This document shows, one piece after another, positions 7,754-15,860 of a stretch of DNA of 64,000 nucleotides. Where the stretch lies: assembly GCF_023715895.1 (NCBI RefSeq), contig NZ_JAMBOO010000003.1, positions 1-64,000 of the forward strand, written 5' to 3'. Both the position numbers and the translations under genes were made by a program. This DNA is from Domibacillus indicus (lineage in GTDB: Bacteria; Bacillota; Bacilli; Bacillales; Domibacillaceae). Numbering within the stretch: the first letter of the stretch is position 1; each line of letters begins with the position of its first letter. The notes beneath the pieces are model-generated. The model was not told where the DNA came from, did not search any database, and was given only the letters and a program-made list of their open reading frames with translations.

Positions 7754-9013
7754 TCATCTTTTCTCTACTTTTTCAGGCTTTCTAAGCAAAACAATGTCCT
7801 CATTCTGGAGCCTGCTAGCCGTTATAGGAATTGACCTCCTGTAACTCGGAATATTTCTTTTAAGAATACCAATAGGCTCAAAACCAAGCTTTTCTCCAAC
7901 TTCCAACAACATCTTACCCGTTTTATATTCTTTTTTCTTATAAATACCGTTTCCAACTACTAGAGCAGCATAACGTCCTGGCATGAGTGCCTGGTACATG
8001 TTTTTTAACACTATCCCCATTTCACTCACATAGCTTTCAAATCCTATTTTTTCACTTTGATATCGAAGATGAGAACCAATTTCAATATTTCTGAGATCTT
8101 GTGGATTGCTTCCCAGCCAGAATATTCTGAAACGGTGATAAAGGTGGTAGTCATACGCATTAGGATAAGGAGGTGAAGTAACAATGAGTTCGACCGATGA
8201 CGGTTCTATTAACCAACTACCCCAGTCCATTGCATTTGCATAGCGAAATTCCGCCTTTGAACCTTCTAATAAATAATTAAATTTCAAAATTTTATCTAAT
8301 ATATTTTTTAATGATGTGTAATATCTTTTCAAGGTACAGCCAGGTTTAATTTTTTTTGCTTTGCTGACATAGCGTGTTTCTGACTCTTGATTGCTTACCC
8401 GCATGACTACCTTCATGAAAGCAGTTAAAGCTAAATTTTTAGCATTTTCCCCGAGAAGAATTTCAATTAAGTGTCTGAGTAATGCCAATTCACCGATGAC
8501 AATTGAGGAAAACCATTTTTGAATATTGGGTATATTCGGAACATAGTGCTTATAATATTCTAACAAAGTATGACTATGAAGGTTTTTTTGATCAATTTGC
8601 TTTATATTGAATTGAATAGCCGTGTTTAGATTTTTTAGACTATACAATTCTTCATCAGAAAGAGCGGTTGTCTTTGCTTTTCCAATCACTTTTGAAATGG
8701 GATTTGCATCTAAAGATATAGCGGTGCGGCCTAATCTAATAGCTTCTAATGCAGTAGTGCCACTTCCTCCAAATGGATCTAAAATAACCTCCCCTTCTTG
8801 GGAAAGCTGACCAATTAATAATGAAGGCAACTGAGGTATAAACTTAGCGGGATAAGGATGAAAATCATGTGTGAAATATGATGTTTTTATATCTGCAAAA
8901 TCCCAATCAAGCTGCTGCAGCTTTCTAAATAATAGTTTTGAGTCTAAAAAAGCATCCTTATATTTTACTTCCTCTTTACTTTGAAGTTCTTTTTGTTTTG
9001 TTTTAATATTCAT
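7754..9013 (-). CDS. Solitary site-specific DNA methyltransferase
   Basis: The 419-aa protein carries an S-adenosylmethionine binding motif I, LDPFGGSGTTALEA (from about residue 79), and a catalytic motif IV, TSPPYPNAYDYH (from about residue 279). TSPPY indicates an amino-methyltransferase, N4-cytosine or N6-adenine. Motif I precedes motif IV with about 190 residues between them, which differs from the usual beta-class order. The ATG at 9013 is chosen because AGGAGG lies 7 bases upstream. No restriction endonuclease or specificity subunit is adjacent. AT-rich composition and position beside a truncated PTS gene suggest horizontal acquisition. Recognition site and role are unknown. Confidence 0.85.
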   Translation of the reverse strand: MNIKTKQKELQSKEEVKYKDAFLDSKLLFRKLQQLDWDFADIKTSYFTHDFHPYPAKFIPQLPSLLIGQLSQEGEVILDPFGGSGTTALEAIRLGRTAISLDANPISKVIGKAKTTALSDEELYSLKNLNTAIQFNIKQIDQKNLHSHTLLEYYKHYVPNIPNIQKWFSSIVIGELALLRHLIEILLGENAKNLALTAFMKVVMRVSNQESETRYVSKAKKIKPGCTLKRYYTSLKNILDKILKFNYLLEGSKAEFRYANAMDWGSWLIEPSSVELIVTSPPYPNAYDYHLYHRFRIFWLGSNPQDLRNIEIGSHLRYQSEKIGFESYVSEMGIVLKNMYQALMPGRYAALVVGNGIYKKKEYKTGKMLLEVGEKLGFEPIGILKRNIPSYRRSIPITASRLQNEDIVLLRKPEKVEKR

Positions 9014-9231
9014 AACCATTCCTCCTGCATACATTAAATAATTAAACATCGAAATTCGAAGTTATTAAGTAGGGGGAAATTTTTTATGGAATTTAATTAG
9101 AAATTTTATTCCTTTCTACTGCATCTCATTATTTCTCTTGGATAAAGAAAGATTTTATTTTTGTGAAATGATATTCAAACTATAAAACTTTTATTATTCT
9201 CGGATTAGAAGCTCCATATAAAAGTGCAAAA
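9014..9231. other. Intergenic spacer upstream of the methyltransferase
   Basis: AT-rich spacer with no supported gene. It must contain the methyltransferase promoter, but I cannot fix -35 and -10 boxes with confidence. Confidence 0.35.
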
Positions 9232-9264
9232 GAAAAAGCGGCAATAGTTTTAAACCGCTTTTTC
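9232..9264 (-). terminator. Terminator of the srlAEB1 operon
   Basis: GAAAAAGCGG and CCGCTTTTTC form a perfect 10-bp stem with a 13-base loop. The minus-strand 3' side runs into TTTTTCTTTT. It lies 12 bases after the stop of the SAF-domain oxidoreductase gene. Confidence 0.8.
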
Positions 9265-9275
9265 TAAAGTATTTA

Positions 9276-10565
9276 TTACAAGCTAGTTGATTGAAGTGAT
9301 CTTAATTTCCAAATAACAGATTCTTTTTCTTGTTCGATATCGTTGTAAGTTAATATTTCACCTTTTTTGACTGCACGTTTTACAACCACATTTGAATCCA
9401 CAAGACCAATCGGGAAAGCATTTGCTGATTTTGCTTCTTGGTAGTCATAAAGAGTTCCATACACGGTAAATCCACCAATACCATCTAATCGGTCACCCGG
9501 CTGCAGATCTTTCTTTGCAGTAGCCACTGTTTCTGCCTGCAGGCCATGCCAAGGCGCGATCGTAGCTGACTGGTTCAAGTATGCCCGCGCAACGGAAAGC
9601 GGCGTTTCTAAGCTTGTTAAGTGGTAAGGACGGAACAAGATATAGTTTGGTCCTGGTCCCATTTTTAAGTATTGCATTTCGTGGTTTACTTCTTCTTTTT
9701 CAGAAGAAATGATGGCAAAAACACCTGGCGCTACACCATTTACATAGTCTACGATTTTTTTGTTTTTCAAAATACCGCCTTCTTCCTGCAGACGGAAGAT
9801 ATCCGGCAGTTCTTTTACCGTTCCTTCTGGGCCATGCATGCCTGGTTTATCTGGTAAAAACCCTGTCGCATTGGCGACCGCGTTCATTTCAACCATGGTT
9901 TTTGTCCCATCCTGGAACGAAGCGAGCATTTTCGGGCTTGAGCCTTTTTCTTTTGCTTCTGCCGCCGCAGAATCTGGGTTAGCCTCATAGTTTAATGGGT
10001 TATTTTTCCCTTTTCCTAGAGCCACAATATCAAAGCCAAGTGCATCGGCAAAGTCATACAGCTCCATAATGCAGCCTGGCTCATCACCAGCAGATCCTGT
10101 ATATACAACATTGCTTGCTTCTGCCATTTTGTGAAGAATAGGCCCAACTGTAATATCTGCTTCTACATTCAGCATAACAATATGCTTTTTGTTCATAATC
10201 GTTTTCCAGGCAATTTCAGCTCCGATGTTTGGAACGCCGGTTGCATCAACAATAACATCAATGCTTGGAAGGGTAATGACCATAGAAGCATCTGTCGTTG
10301 CTACAACATTGCCTTCCCTAAGTGCTCTCTCAGCTGTTTCGATTTCATTTGTAGTAACAATATGCTCTGGATGCACACCTGCTGTCATATAAGCATTTTG
10401 AATAATTTCGGCTTGTAAATCAGCCGTAGCAGCCACACGCATACCCTTCATATTCTCAATTTGCGAAATCATGCCGCGCCCCATTTGACCGCAGCCGATC
10501 AAGCCGACTTTAATTTCTTTTCCCTCTTTTTCAAGTTCAACGAGCTTTCGATTAAGTCCCAACAT
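9276..10565 (-). CDS. SAF-domain NAD(P)-dependent oxidoreductase, homoserine dehydrogenase-like
   Basis: The 429-aa protein has an N-terminal Rossmann domain (VGLIGCGQMGRGMISQ, residues about 20-35) of the homoserine dehydrogenase type. It continues with VDVIVDATGVPNIGAE-like and VMLNVEADITVGP segments. The C-terminus, with LQPGDRLDGIGGFTVYG and VVVKRAVKKGEILTYND, is a SAF domain like those of antifreeze and sialic acid proteins. The family is poorly characterised and recurs beside sugar-acid and polyol genes. It is the last gene of the srlA-srlE-srlB operon, 2 bases after srlB, so it probably acts on the imported polyol phosphate or a product of it. The reaction is unknown. Confidence 0.75.
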   Translation of the reverse strand: MLGLNRKLVELEKEGKEIKVGLIGCGQMGRGMISQIENMKGMRVAATADLQAEIIQNAYMTAGVHPEHIVTTNEIETAERALREGNVVATTDASMVITLPSIDVIVDATGVPNIGAEIAWKTIMNKKHIVMLNVEADITVGPILHKMAEASNVVYTGSAGDEPGCIMELYDFADALGFDIVALGKGKNNPLNYEANPDSAAAEAKEKGSSPKMLASFQDGTKTMVEMNAVANATGFLPDKPGMHGPEGTVKELPDIFRLQEEGGILKNKKIVDYVNGVAPGVFAIISSEKEEVNHEMQYLKMGPGPNYILFRPYHLTSLETPLSVARAYLNQSATIAPWHGLQAETVATAKKDLQPGDRLDGIGGFTVYGTLYDYQEAKSANAFPIGLVDSNVVVKRAVKKGEILTYNDIEQEKESVIWKLRSLQSTSL

Positions 10566-10567
10566 TT

Positions 10568-10966
10568 TTAATTCCCCTTTGCTTTTCTAATAGTGATGAT
10601 TGTTGATGGAGAGATTTGAGGCAGTTCCTTGTCCTCCACACAAAGTGTTCCAGGCAAATCTGCATGATCTGCACCATTGAATGCAATGGTGCAGTGACCG
10701 AGATCCCCAACCGTTTCGTTTACTTTATTGCCTACGAACGTCACTTTGTACGCCCGATCGCCAAAGGCAAGAATATCGCCCGCTTCAATGGTTCCTTCAA
10801 GCGGTGCAATGCTGTGCACAACCGCGATATCCAGCAAATCTTTTGGTGCACTTTCATTAAATAAAATCACCATTTTTTCTTCCAAAAAAATAGGGACTTC
10901 CGCTCCAATGCTTGTTACAGTTGATTGATAAATCGTTTCCATTTGTAAACTCTCTTGAATATTCAT
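10568..10966 (-). CDS. srlB: PTS glucitol/sorbitol-type EIIA component (set 1)
   Basis: The 132-aa protein is a glucitol-family EIIA. The probable phosphohistidine is in AVVHSIAPLEGT, and the family signature GHCTIAFNGADHADLPGT is intact. It transfers phosphate from HPr to the EIIB domain of SrlE. TAGGAGG lies 8-9 bases before the ATG. It sits between srlE (15 bases upstream) and the SAF-domain oxidoreductase (2 bases downstream), so all four genes should be co-transcribed. Two paralogues lie at 6959-7348 and 14337-14705. Confidence 0.9.
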   Translation of the reverse strand: MNIQESLQMETIYQSTVTSIGAEVPIFLEEKMVILFNESAPKDLLDIAVVHSIAPLEGTIEAGDILAFGDRAYKVTFVGNKVNETVGDLGHCTIAFNGADHADLPGTLCVEDKELPQISPSTIITIRKAKGN

Positions 10967-10981
10967 GATTCTACCTCCTAT

Positions 10982-12019
10982 TTATTCATACATACCGAAG
11001 CTTGCAAAATAAGCAATCACGACGGCAAGCGGCCCTGTAATTAAACGTGACATTAAAACAGCTGGCACCCCGACTTCTACGGTTTCCGGTTTTGCTTCCC
11101 CAAGGGTTAAGCCAACGGGCACAAAGTCTGCGCCTACCTGCGGGTTAATCGCAAACAGGGCAGGAAGGGCGAGGTTTGGCGGGATATTTCCCTTGCCGAT
11201 TTCCACCCCGACCAGTACACCAACGACCTGTGCGATAACGGCACCCGGCCCAAGCAGCGGGGACAGGATCGGCACCGCACAAATTACCGATAGAACGAGA
11301 AGCCCGAAGATATTGCCGGCAAGCGGCGACACAAAGTGGGCAATAAGATCACCGATACCGGTATACAGAATAATCCCAATCAATGTGCTGACAAGAGCCA
11401 TAAACGGAATGATGTTTTTCAGTACCTGTTCAATCGTTTCACGTGCTGCCTGATACAAAACCCCAATCACGCCGCCCATCGAACGGCCGAGCTTTTCAAT
11501 GATGCTCTGCTTGCGCGGTTCGCCTTTGCTGTCTTTCATCTGCGCGACTTTCTCGCGTGCTTCCGCTTTCAGCTGCTGTGCATTTTTCGGATGAGCCTCT
11601 GCTGTGACGGACGGTGCTGCTGTTCCATCTGCTGGCTGAATGTCCTGCTCCCTGACACCGGAGACAAAATTGTCTTCCTTAATAAACTTCATTAATGGCC
11701 CGGATGGCGATGTGGGCGTCAGGTTGATCGTCAGCACCCCCATCTTCGGATATACACCACAGCGTGCGGTGCCGCCACAGTCGATCAAAACGCAGGCCAT
11801 TTCGTCTTTTTCAATCGATGTTTTAAAGCCGTCCACTGCCTGAGCACCCGTTAGATCAGCAATGCGCTGGGCAACCGGGTGAATTCCCCCGCCTGTAACG
11901 GATACGACATACTTTTTCTGCTCATCGGGCTGGATGACGAGCGGCCCTCCCCAGCCGCTGCCGCCTTTGGTGATTTTGACAGCTTTGTATTCTGTATTTA
12001 CTGCTTGAGTTCCTGACAT
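10982..12019 (-). CDS. srlE: PTS glucitol/sorbitol-type EIIBC component (set 1)
   Basis: The 345-aa protein joins an EIIB domain (residues about 1-180) to an EIIC-type membrane half. The phosphorylated cysteine is Cys81 in [15 protein letters not shown], and the TGGGIHPVA motif is present. The membrane half has several helices and ends with the signature [20 protein letters not shown]. It receives phosphate from SrlB and, with SrlA, carries and phosphorylates a polyol. GAGAGGGGGAGC precedes the ATG. Its 3' quarter is duplicated at 7364-7551. The family covers glucitol, but also other hexitols and pentitols, so the substrate is open. Confidence 0.9.
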   Translation of the reverse strand: MSGTQAVNTEYKAVKITKGGSGWGGPLVIQPDEQKKYVVSVTGGGIHPVAQRIADLTGAQAVDGFKTSIEKDEMACVLIDCGGTARCGVYPKMGVLTINLTPTSPSGPLMKFIKEDNFVSGVREQDIQPADGTAAPSVTAEAHPKNAQQLKAEAREKVAQMKDSKGEPRKQSIIEKLGRSMGGVIGVLYQAARETIEQVLKNIIPFMALVSTLIGIILYTGIGDLIAHFVSPLAGNIFGLLVLSVICAVPILSPLLGPGAVIAQVVGVLVGVEIGKGNIPPNLALPALFAINPQVGADFVPVGLTLGEAKPETVEVGVPAVLMSRLITGPLAVVIAYFASFGMYE

Positions 12020-12040
12020 GTACTGCTCCCCCTCTCGTTG

Positions 12041-12574
12041 TTAGTCTGTTATGGAAATCCCCTGGCGTTTCATCATCGCAATGGTAATACGTTCTGTGAT
12101 AATCCCACGGATTAAAATGACAATCATCCCCACAATAAAGAGCCGGACCGCAAGTGGTCCTGTTGAAAGACCAAGCGTGGTAATGCCTTGGGCGATCCCC
12201 ATATACACGAAAAGCTCCGCTGCATTTGCATGTGGGAAAAGCCCTGTAATCGGGTGGAAGAGTGACACTGCTGAATCATAGAATGCCGGCTTCTGGCGTT
12301 CTGGCAGGAACTTCCCAAATGTGTAGGCCATCGGGTTTGTCAGGAAGAATATGGCCAAAAGCGGAAAGAGTGTGTAGCGTAAAATGATGTTTTTCGTTGT
12401 TTTACGGGCAAAGCGGTCAATCCGCTCCTCGCCAATAATCTTTATCAAAGCGTTTACAGCGAGAATCAAACAAATTAAAGTCGGAATGATACCAGTAAAC
12501 ATATCTATAAAGGTCTCTCCGCCTTTTTCAAACATACCAATAAAATCTTCTGCAAACCTTACTAAAAAATCCAT
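12041..12574 (-). CDS. srlA: PTS glucitol/sorbitol-type EIIC component (set 1)
   Basis: The 177-aa membrane protein is the EIIC2 subunit of the glucitol family. Four to five hydrophobic helices are visible, with the conserved NPMAYTFGKFLPE and SVSLFHPITGLFPHANAAELFVY-type region (read here as HPITGLFPHANAAELF). It forms the translocation channel together with the membrane half of SrlE. It is the first gene of the operon srlA-srlE-srlB-oxidoreductase. A sigma-A promoter and a SorC-type operator lie about 320-380 bases upstream. Confidence 0.9.
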   Translation of the reverse strand: MDFLVRFAEDFIGMFEKGGETFIDMFTGIIPTLICLILAVNALIKIIGEERIDRFARKTTKNIILRYTLFPLLAIFFLTNPMAYTFGKFLPERQKPAFYDSAVSLFHPITGLFPHANAAELFVYMGIAQGITTLGLSTGPLAVRLFIVGMIVILIRGIITERITIAMMKRQGISITD

Positions 12575-12779
12575 CCTTTAACCTCTCTTTCATTTAATCA
12601 AGCTTTTTATGTTTTATTAGAATATGTACGGCTAAAATATAGAAAAATACTAGAAGGTTTGATTTGAGCAATTAATTCAATATTTACTTAGCAAGAAAGA
12701 CAATCAAAAGCAGCACCTTCGTATAAATCGCTTACATTTTCATCACTATAAAATTGTTTTTTCTTATTCTTCCGCCCCC

Positions 12780-12905
12780 TTTTTACATTTGTTCAAATAT
12801 AGTCATTTGTTCACTGGCGTAAAATGAATGAAAAAACACGTATTTTCACTCAAATCAAGAAATAAATTAATGATTATCATCCTTTTTTCTTTTTACATTT
12901 GTTCA
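12780..12905. repeat. Direct repeat TTTTTACATTTGTTCA, two copies
   Basis: The identical 16-mer occurs at 12780-12795 and 12890-12905 upstream of srlA set 1. The second copy is part of the operator described next. A further ATTTGTTCA occurs at 12805-12813. They are probably accessory binding sites of the SorC-family regulator, allowing DNA looping over about 110 bases. Confidence 0.55.
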
Positions 12906-12954
12906 TATGTGTTACTTTTGTAATTATATTAATTGATTAAGGAGCAGATTGCAA
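12898..12954 (-). promoter_or_regulatory. Promoter and SorC-type operator of srlA set 1
   Basis: On the minus strand TTGCAA (12954-12949), 17 bases, and TAATAT (12931-12926) form a sigma-A promoter. It is followed directly by TTACAAAAGTAACACATATG and then AACAAA (12923-12898). The same block, TTACAAAnGTAACACnnnTGAACAAA, follows the -10 box of the acoA-like promoter at 32937. Placement over the start point suits a repressor or sugar-responsive SorC-family regulator. Confidence 0.65.
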
Positions 12955-13000
12955 TAAAAAAGTAAAAAATATCTTAATAGTCGGATAATCTAAAGAACAA

Positions 13001-13044
13001 AAAACCTCTCTTTAAACGGCTTTAGCCTTTTAAAAAGAGGTTTT
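13001..13044 (-). terminator. Hairpin terminator downstream of the SorC regulator gene
   Basis: AAAACCTCTCTTTAAACGGC and its near-complement form a long stem around a short loop, ending in TTTT on both strands. It lies between the regulator gene (stop at 13222) and the srlA promoter, separating the two transcription units. Confidence 0.6.
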
Positions 13045-13221
13045 CAATTTCCTTTTTATTTGTTTTTGTTCGAAAAAATATAGTATTGAACTCCTCCCAT
13101 TTACTTAAGGGGTAAAGTAAGGGTATTAAGGATGTTCCCATTAAAAATTATGAATTTACTCTTATCATTAAGATAGAATGTTCTTCTAACGGAGATGATG
13201 TAGCATCTTAATGAAAAATAA

Positions 13222-14166
13222 TTATCTTAGTAGTGCCAATGCTGTTTGTTCGTCTACAATTAAAGTGTGGAGATACTTGCCCTTTAAAGCTGCCTCCAGA
13301 CTTTCCGCTTTATAGGTACCTTCCACTACACAAATCACATGCGGAATCTCCCTTAATTGCTGTAATGATATTCCGATAATTCTTTCATTCAAATTTCCCT
13401 CAATTGGTGTTCCATCCTGATCAAAAAAACGCGATCCAATATCACCAACTGCTCCTGCTTTTCTTAACTTTTGTATATCTTCTTCCTTTAAGTAGCCAAT
13501 TTCTTTTAAAGTTGAGTTTTTATATGGGCTTCCCATCCCAATCAAGGCTACATCTACATTTTTTCCTTCTTCAAGAATAAGAGAGATATCTTCCGTAGCG
13601 GCAAGGCGCTCTTTTAATTCCACTGTTTCTAGAATTGCAGGAGCATATAAATATGAACAAGTTCCGTTCATTTTTTTAGCAAGTTCATAAGCAAGCTGAT
13701 TCGCATGAATTTCTACCTTTTTAATTCCCATGCCCCCAAAAAGCGGAACGATATTTATATTCTCTCTTCTTTCAAAAGGGTATTCCTTTACCACTTGCGC
13801 AAGGGTGTGTCCCCAAGATATACCGAACTTTTGAACCGAACGATCCAAAGTCTGTGAAAGATAATGAGCTGCCGCTTGTCCTATTGCTTTTCTTGTCATT
13901 TCTGATGTGAGTCCCAGTGTAGGAACAACTACAACTTCTCTTAAGCCAAAACGATTCTCTAGCTGTTTTTCGAGCTCCACCGTGTGTTGACTTTCATCTT
14001 TTATGTAAACTTCAACGACTCCTTCATCTTTTGCTCTTTGAAGCAATTTAGAGATGACAGGGCGTGAGATGCCTATTTTTTTTGCAATTTCTTGTTGCGT
14101 CCATCCATCTATATAATATAGATTTGCTATTTTAACAAGCTGACGCCGTTCTGCCCAGTTCAACAT
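13222..14166 (-). CDS. SorC-family sugar-binding transcriptional regulator (polyol island)
   Basis: The 314-aa protein has an N-terminal helix-turn-helix (GWTQQEIAKKIGISRPVISK, residues about 21-40). It is followed by a SorC/DeoR-type effector-binding domain: FGISWGHTLAQVV, INIVPLFGGMG and DVALIGMGSP. Such domains bind phosphorylated sugars. The ATG at 14166 is chosen because GAGG lies 8 bases upstream; the open frame extends 32 codons further without support. It is the last gene of the large minus-strand polyol block and is closely similar to the regulator at 27115-28092. It is the obvious candidate for the operators at 12898 and 23107. Confidence 0.85.
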   Translation of the reverse strand: MLNWAERRQLVKIANLYYIDGWTQQEIAKKIGISRPVISKLLQRAKDEGVVEVYIKDESQHTVELEKQLENRFGLREVVVVPTLGLTSEMTRKAIGQAAAHYLSQTLDRSVQKFGISWGHTLAQVVKEYPFERRENINIVPLFGGMGIKKVEIHANQLAYELAKKMNGTCSYLYAPAILETVELKERLAATEDISLILEEGKNVDVALIGMGSPYKNSTLKEIGYLKEEDIQKLRKAGAVGDIGSRFFDQDGTPIEGNLNERIIGISLQQLREIPHVICVVEGTYKAESLEAALKGKYLHTLIVDEQTALALLR

Positions 14167-14276
14167 ACCCATCGCCTCATTACTTTTCTTTTTATTATAA
14201 AACAATAACAAATAATTGCGAGCGTTTGCCGCATCGATTAAAGCCATTAAATAATTTATCACTTCTGTCTAAACAA

Positions 14277-14307
14277 AAAAGCATCTGATTTTAACGTCAG
14301 ATGCTTT
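14277..14307 (-). terminator. Terminator after srlB set 2
   Basis: AAAGCATCTGA and TCAGATGCTTT form a perfect 11-bp stem. The minus-strand 3' side continues TTTTTTG. It lies between srlB (stop at 14337) and the regulator gene, so the regulator depends on readthrough or its own promoter. Confidence 0.75.
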
Positions 14308-14336
14308 CGAAATGTCAAAATAGGGCATACCAAATC

Positions 14337-14705
14337 TTATTTATTGCGGCTAAATATAATGCTGGTCCCCGGTTTAATTACTGGCGCTGGTTTAACATCG
14401 ACACAAATGTGTCCGGGAAGATCTGATGAACTGGCTCCGTCAAACTTTAAAGTGGCATGGCCTAAATCTCTAATTGTTTCATTCGCTGTATCCCCTACAA
14501 GGTGAATCCTATAACGTTCGTCTCCGATTGTTAACCAATCACCAACTTTGATCCTATCTATTAATTCCGTCTTCTCATGAACAAAGCAAATATCTCTCAG
14601 CTCAGGCGGCGCACTATCATTAAAAATGACCATAGTATCTTCTTTCAAGAACTCTTCCGCCATTACCCCAATTTCAATGATTTTCGACTCATATAGTTTT
14701 TCCAT
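14337..14705 (-). CDS. srlB: PTS glucitol/sorbitol-type EIIA component (set 2)
   Basis: The 122-aa protein is a glucitol-family EIIA with the probable phosphohistidine in CFVHEKTELID and the signature GHATLKFDGASSSDLPGH. It is more divergent than the other two EIIA proteins, which resemble each other closely. Its EIIC and EIIBC partners (srlA2, srlE2) are at the far end of the same block, 6.7 kb upstream. ABC transporter and dehydrogenase genes lie between them. GGGAGGAT precedes the ATG by 8 bases. Confidence 0.88.
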   Translation of the reverse strand: MEKLYESKIIEIGVMAEEFLKEDTMVIFNDSAPPELRDICFVHEKTELIDRIKVGDWLTIGDERYRIHLVGDTANETIRDLGHATLKFDGASSSDLPGHICVDVKPAPVIKPGTSIIFSRNK

Positions 14706-14798
14706 CTGTTTTATCCTCCCATTATGTTATTCAAGTTCTTACTGCTTGGCGTTTCTTGTTTTAAGAGGGGGATCTAGTAAAAACAAAAGATGTGTTAG

Positions 14799-15842
14799 TT
14801 ATATCCATTCTGGCAATACTACGCTTTTTACCCCTGCTTTTTCTTTGCTTGCTATAAAGGCATTTTGCGTTTCATCGAGCTTAAATCGATGCGTAATAAA
14901 TCTAGAAAGATCAACAAATTTATTATCTATCCATCGTACAGCTTCTCTGTGATCTGATTTAGATGCGCCATGTACACCAGAGATTTTCAATTCTTTGTAA
15001 ATAATCTGGTTAGTGTCCAGCTCTGTTTTCTTTCCTTTCGGGAGCCCGGCAAAAAATAACACATGCCCTTTTTTCTTCACACAGCTTAATGCTTGATTTT
15101 GTGCCTCACCAGATGGGGCAGTAATGATAGAAAAATCAATTCCGTATCCATCTGTTTCTTCTAAAATTCGTTTTACCGGCTCTTCCGTTGTCGGGTCAAT
15201 ACAAACGTCCGCTCCCAAACTTTCCGCAAACTCTCTTCGTGCTTTTGAGCGCTGGACAACAATAATTTTCCCAACACCCATCCTGCGAAGCGCTGCTACA
15301 AACATACATCCGATGGCCCCGGCTCCAAAGATTGCAACCGTTTTCCCAGCCCTGATCGATAACTCCCTTAAACCACTCATAACACACGAAAAAGGTTCGG
15401 AGAGACTAGCTTCTTCAAAAGAAGTATTCTCACTAAATCGGCATATGGAACCGTTTTCAACCATCGTCCGGTTCAATAAAACGTATTCCGCAAAACCGCC
15501 ATCATACTGATAACCAATTGTCCATCCCTGTAAACAATGATGCCCTAAGCCTTCCTGGCAATACTTGCACAAGCCACAAGGCATATGAGCGCCCAGAGCC
15601 ACTCTATCTCCAATGTTAAAGTGATGAACAAGAGCTCCTTTATCAACAATCTCTCCAGCAATTTCATGGCCCATCACTCTGGGCAGGGAAACTCTAGCAT
15701 CCCCATTTTGATAAATACGAAGGTCAGATCCGCACACCCCAACGGATTTGACTTTTAGAAGTATGCTGTGATCATCCACTTGAGGAATGTCTTTTTCACA
15801 AACCTCCAATGTAGATAGAGCAGTAAGAGCTACAGCTTTCAT
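14799..15842 (-). CDS. Zinc-dependent polyol dehydrogenase (sorbitol dehydrogenase-like)
   Basis: The 347-aa protein is a medium-chain dehydrogenase. Catalytic zinc ligands are in GVCGSDLR and MGHEIAGE; the structural zinc cluster is CGLCKYCQEGLGHHC; the NAD(P)-binding motif is VAIFGAGAIGCMF. Members oxidise polyols such as sorbitol, L-iditol or threitol to ketoses. It lies 18 bases after the GlpD-like gene, in the same transcription unit. Because it normally acts on free polyols, it fits better with substrate brought in by the ABC transporter than with PTS-phosphorylated substrate. Exact specificity is unknown. Confidence 0.85.
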   Translation of the reverse strand: MKAVALTALSTLEVCEKDIPQVDDHSILLKVKSVGVCGSDLRIYQNGDARVSLPRVMGHEIAGEIVDKGALVHHFNIGDRVALGAHMPCGLCKYCQEGLGHHCLQGWTIGYQYDGGFAEYVLLNRTMVENGSICRFSENTSFEEASLSEPFSCVMSGLRELSIRAGKTVAIFGAGAIGCMFVAALRRMGVGKIIVVQRSKARREFAESLGADVCIDPTTEEPVKRILEETDGYGIDFSIITAPSGEAQNQALSCVKKKGHVLFFAGLPKGKKTELDTNQIIYKELKISGVHGASKSDHREAVRWIDNKFVDLSRFITHRFKLDETQNAFIASKEKAGVKSVVLPEWI

Positions 15843-15860
15843 CTTGGCACCTCCATTATT

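Noticed and set aside
11193-11843. Several plus-strand frames opposite srlE set 1
   Set aside because: Shadows of the GC-rich srlE gene; no start signals.
12780-12905. Repeats upstream of srlA1 as a CRISPR-like array
   Set aside because: Only two 16-base copies with no spacer regularity and no cas genes; they fit operator half-sites better.
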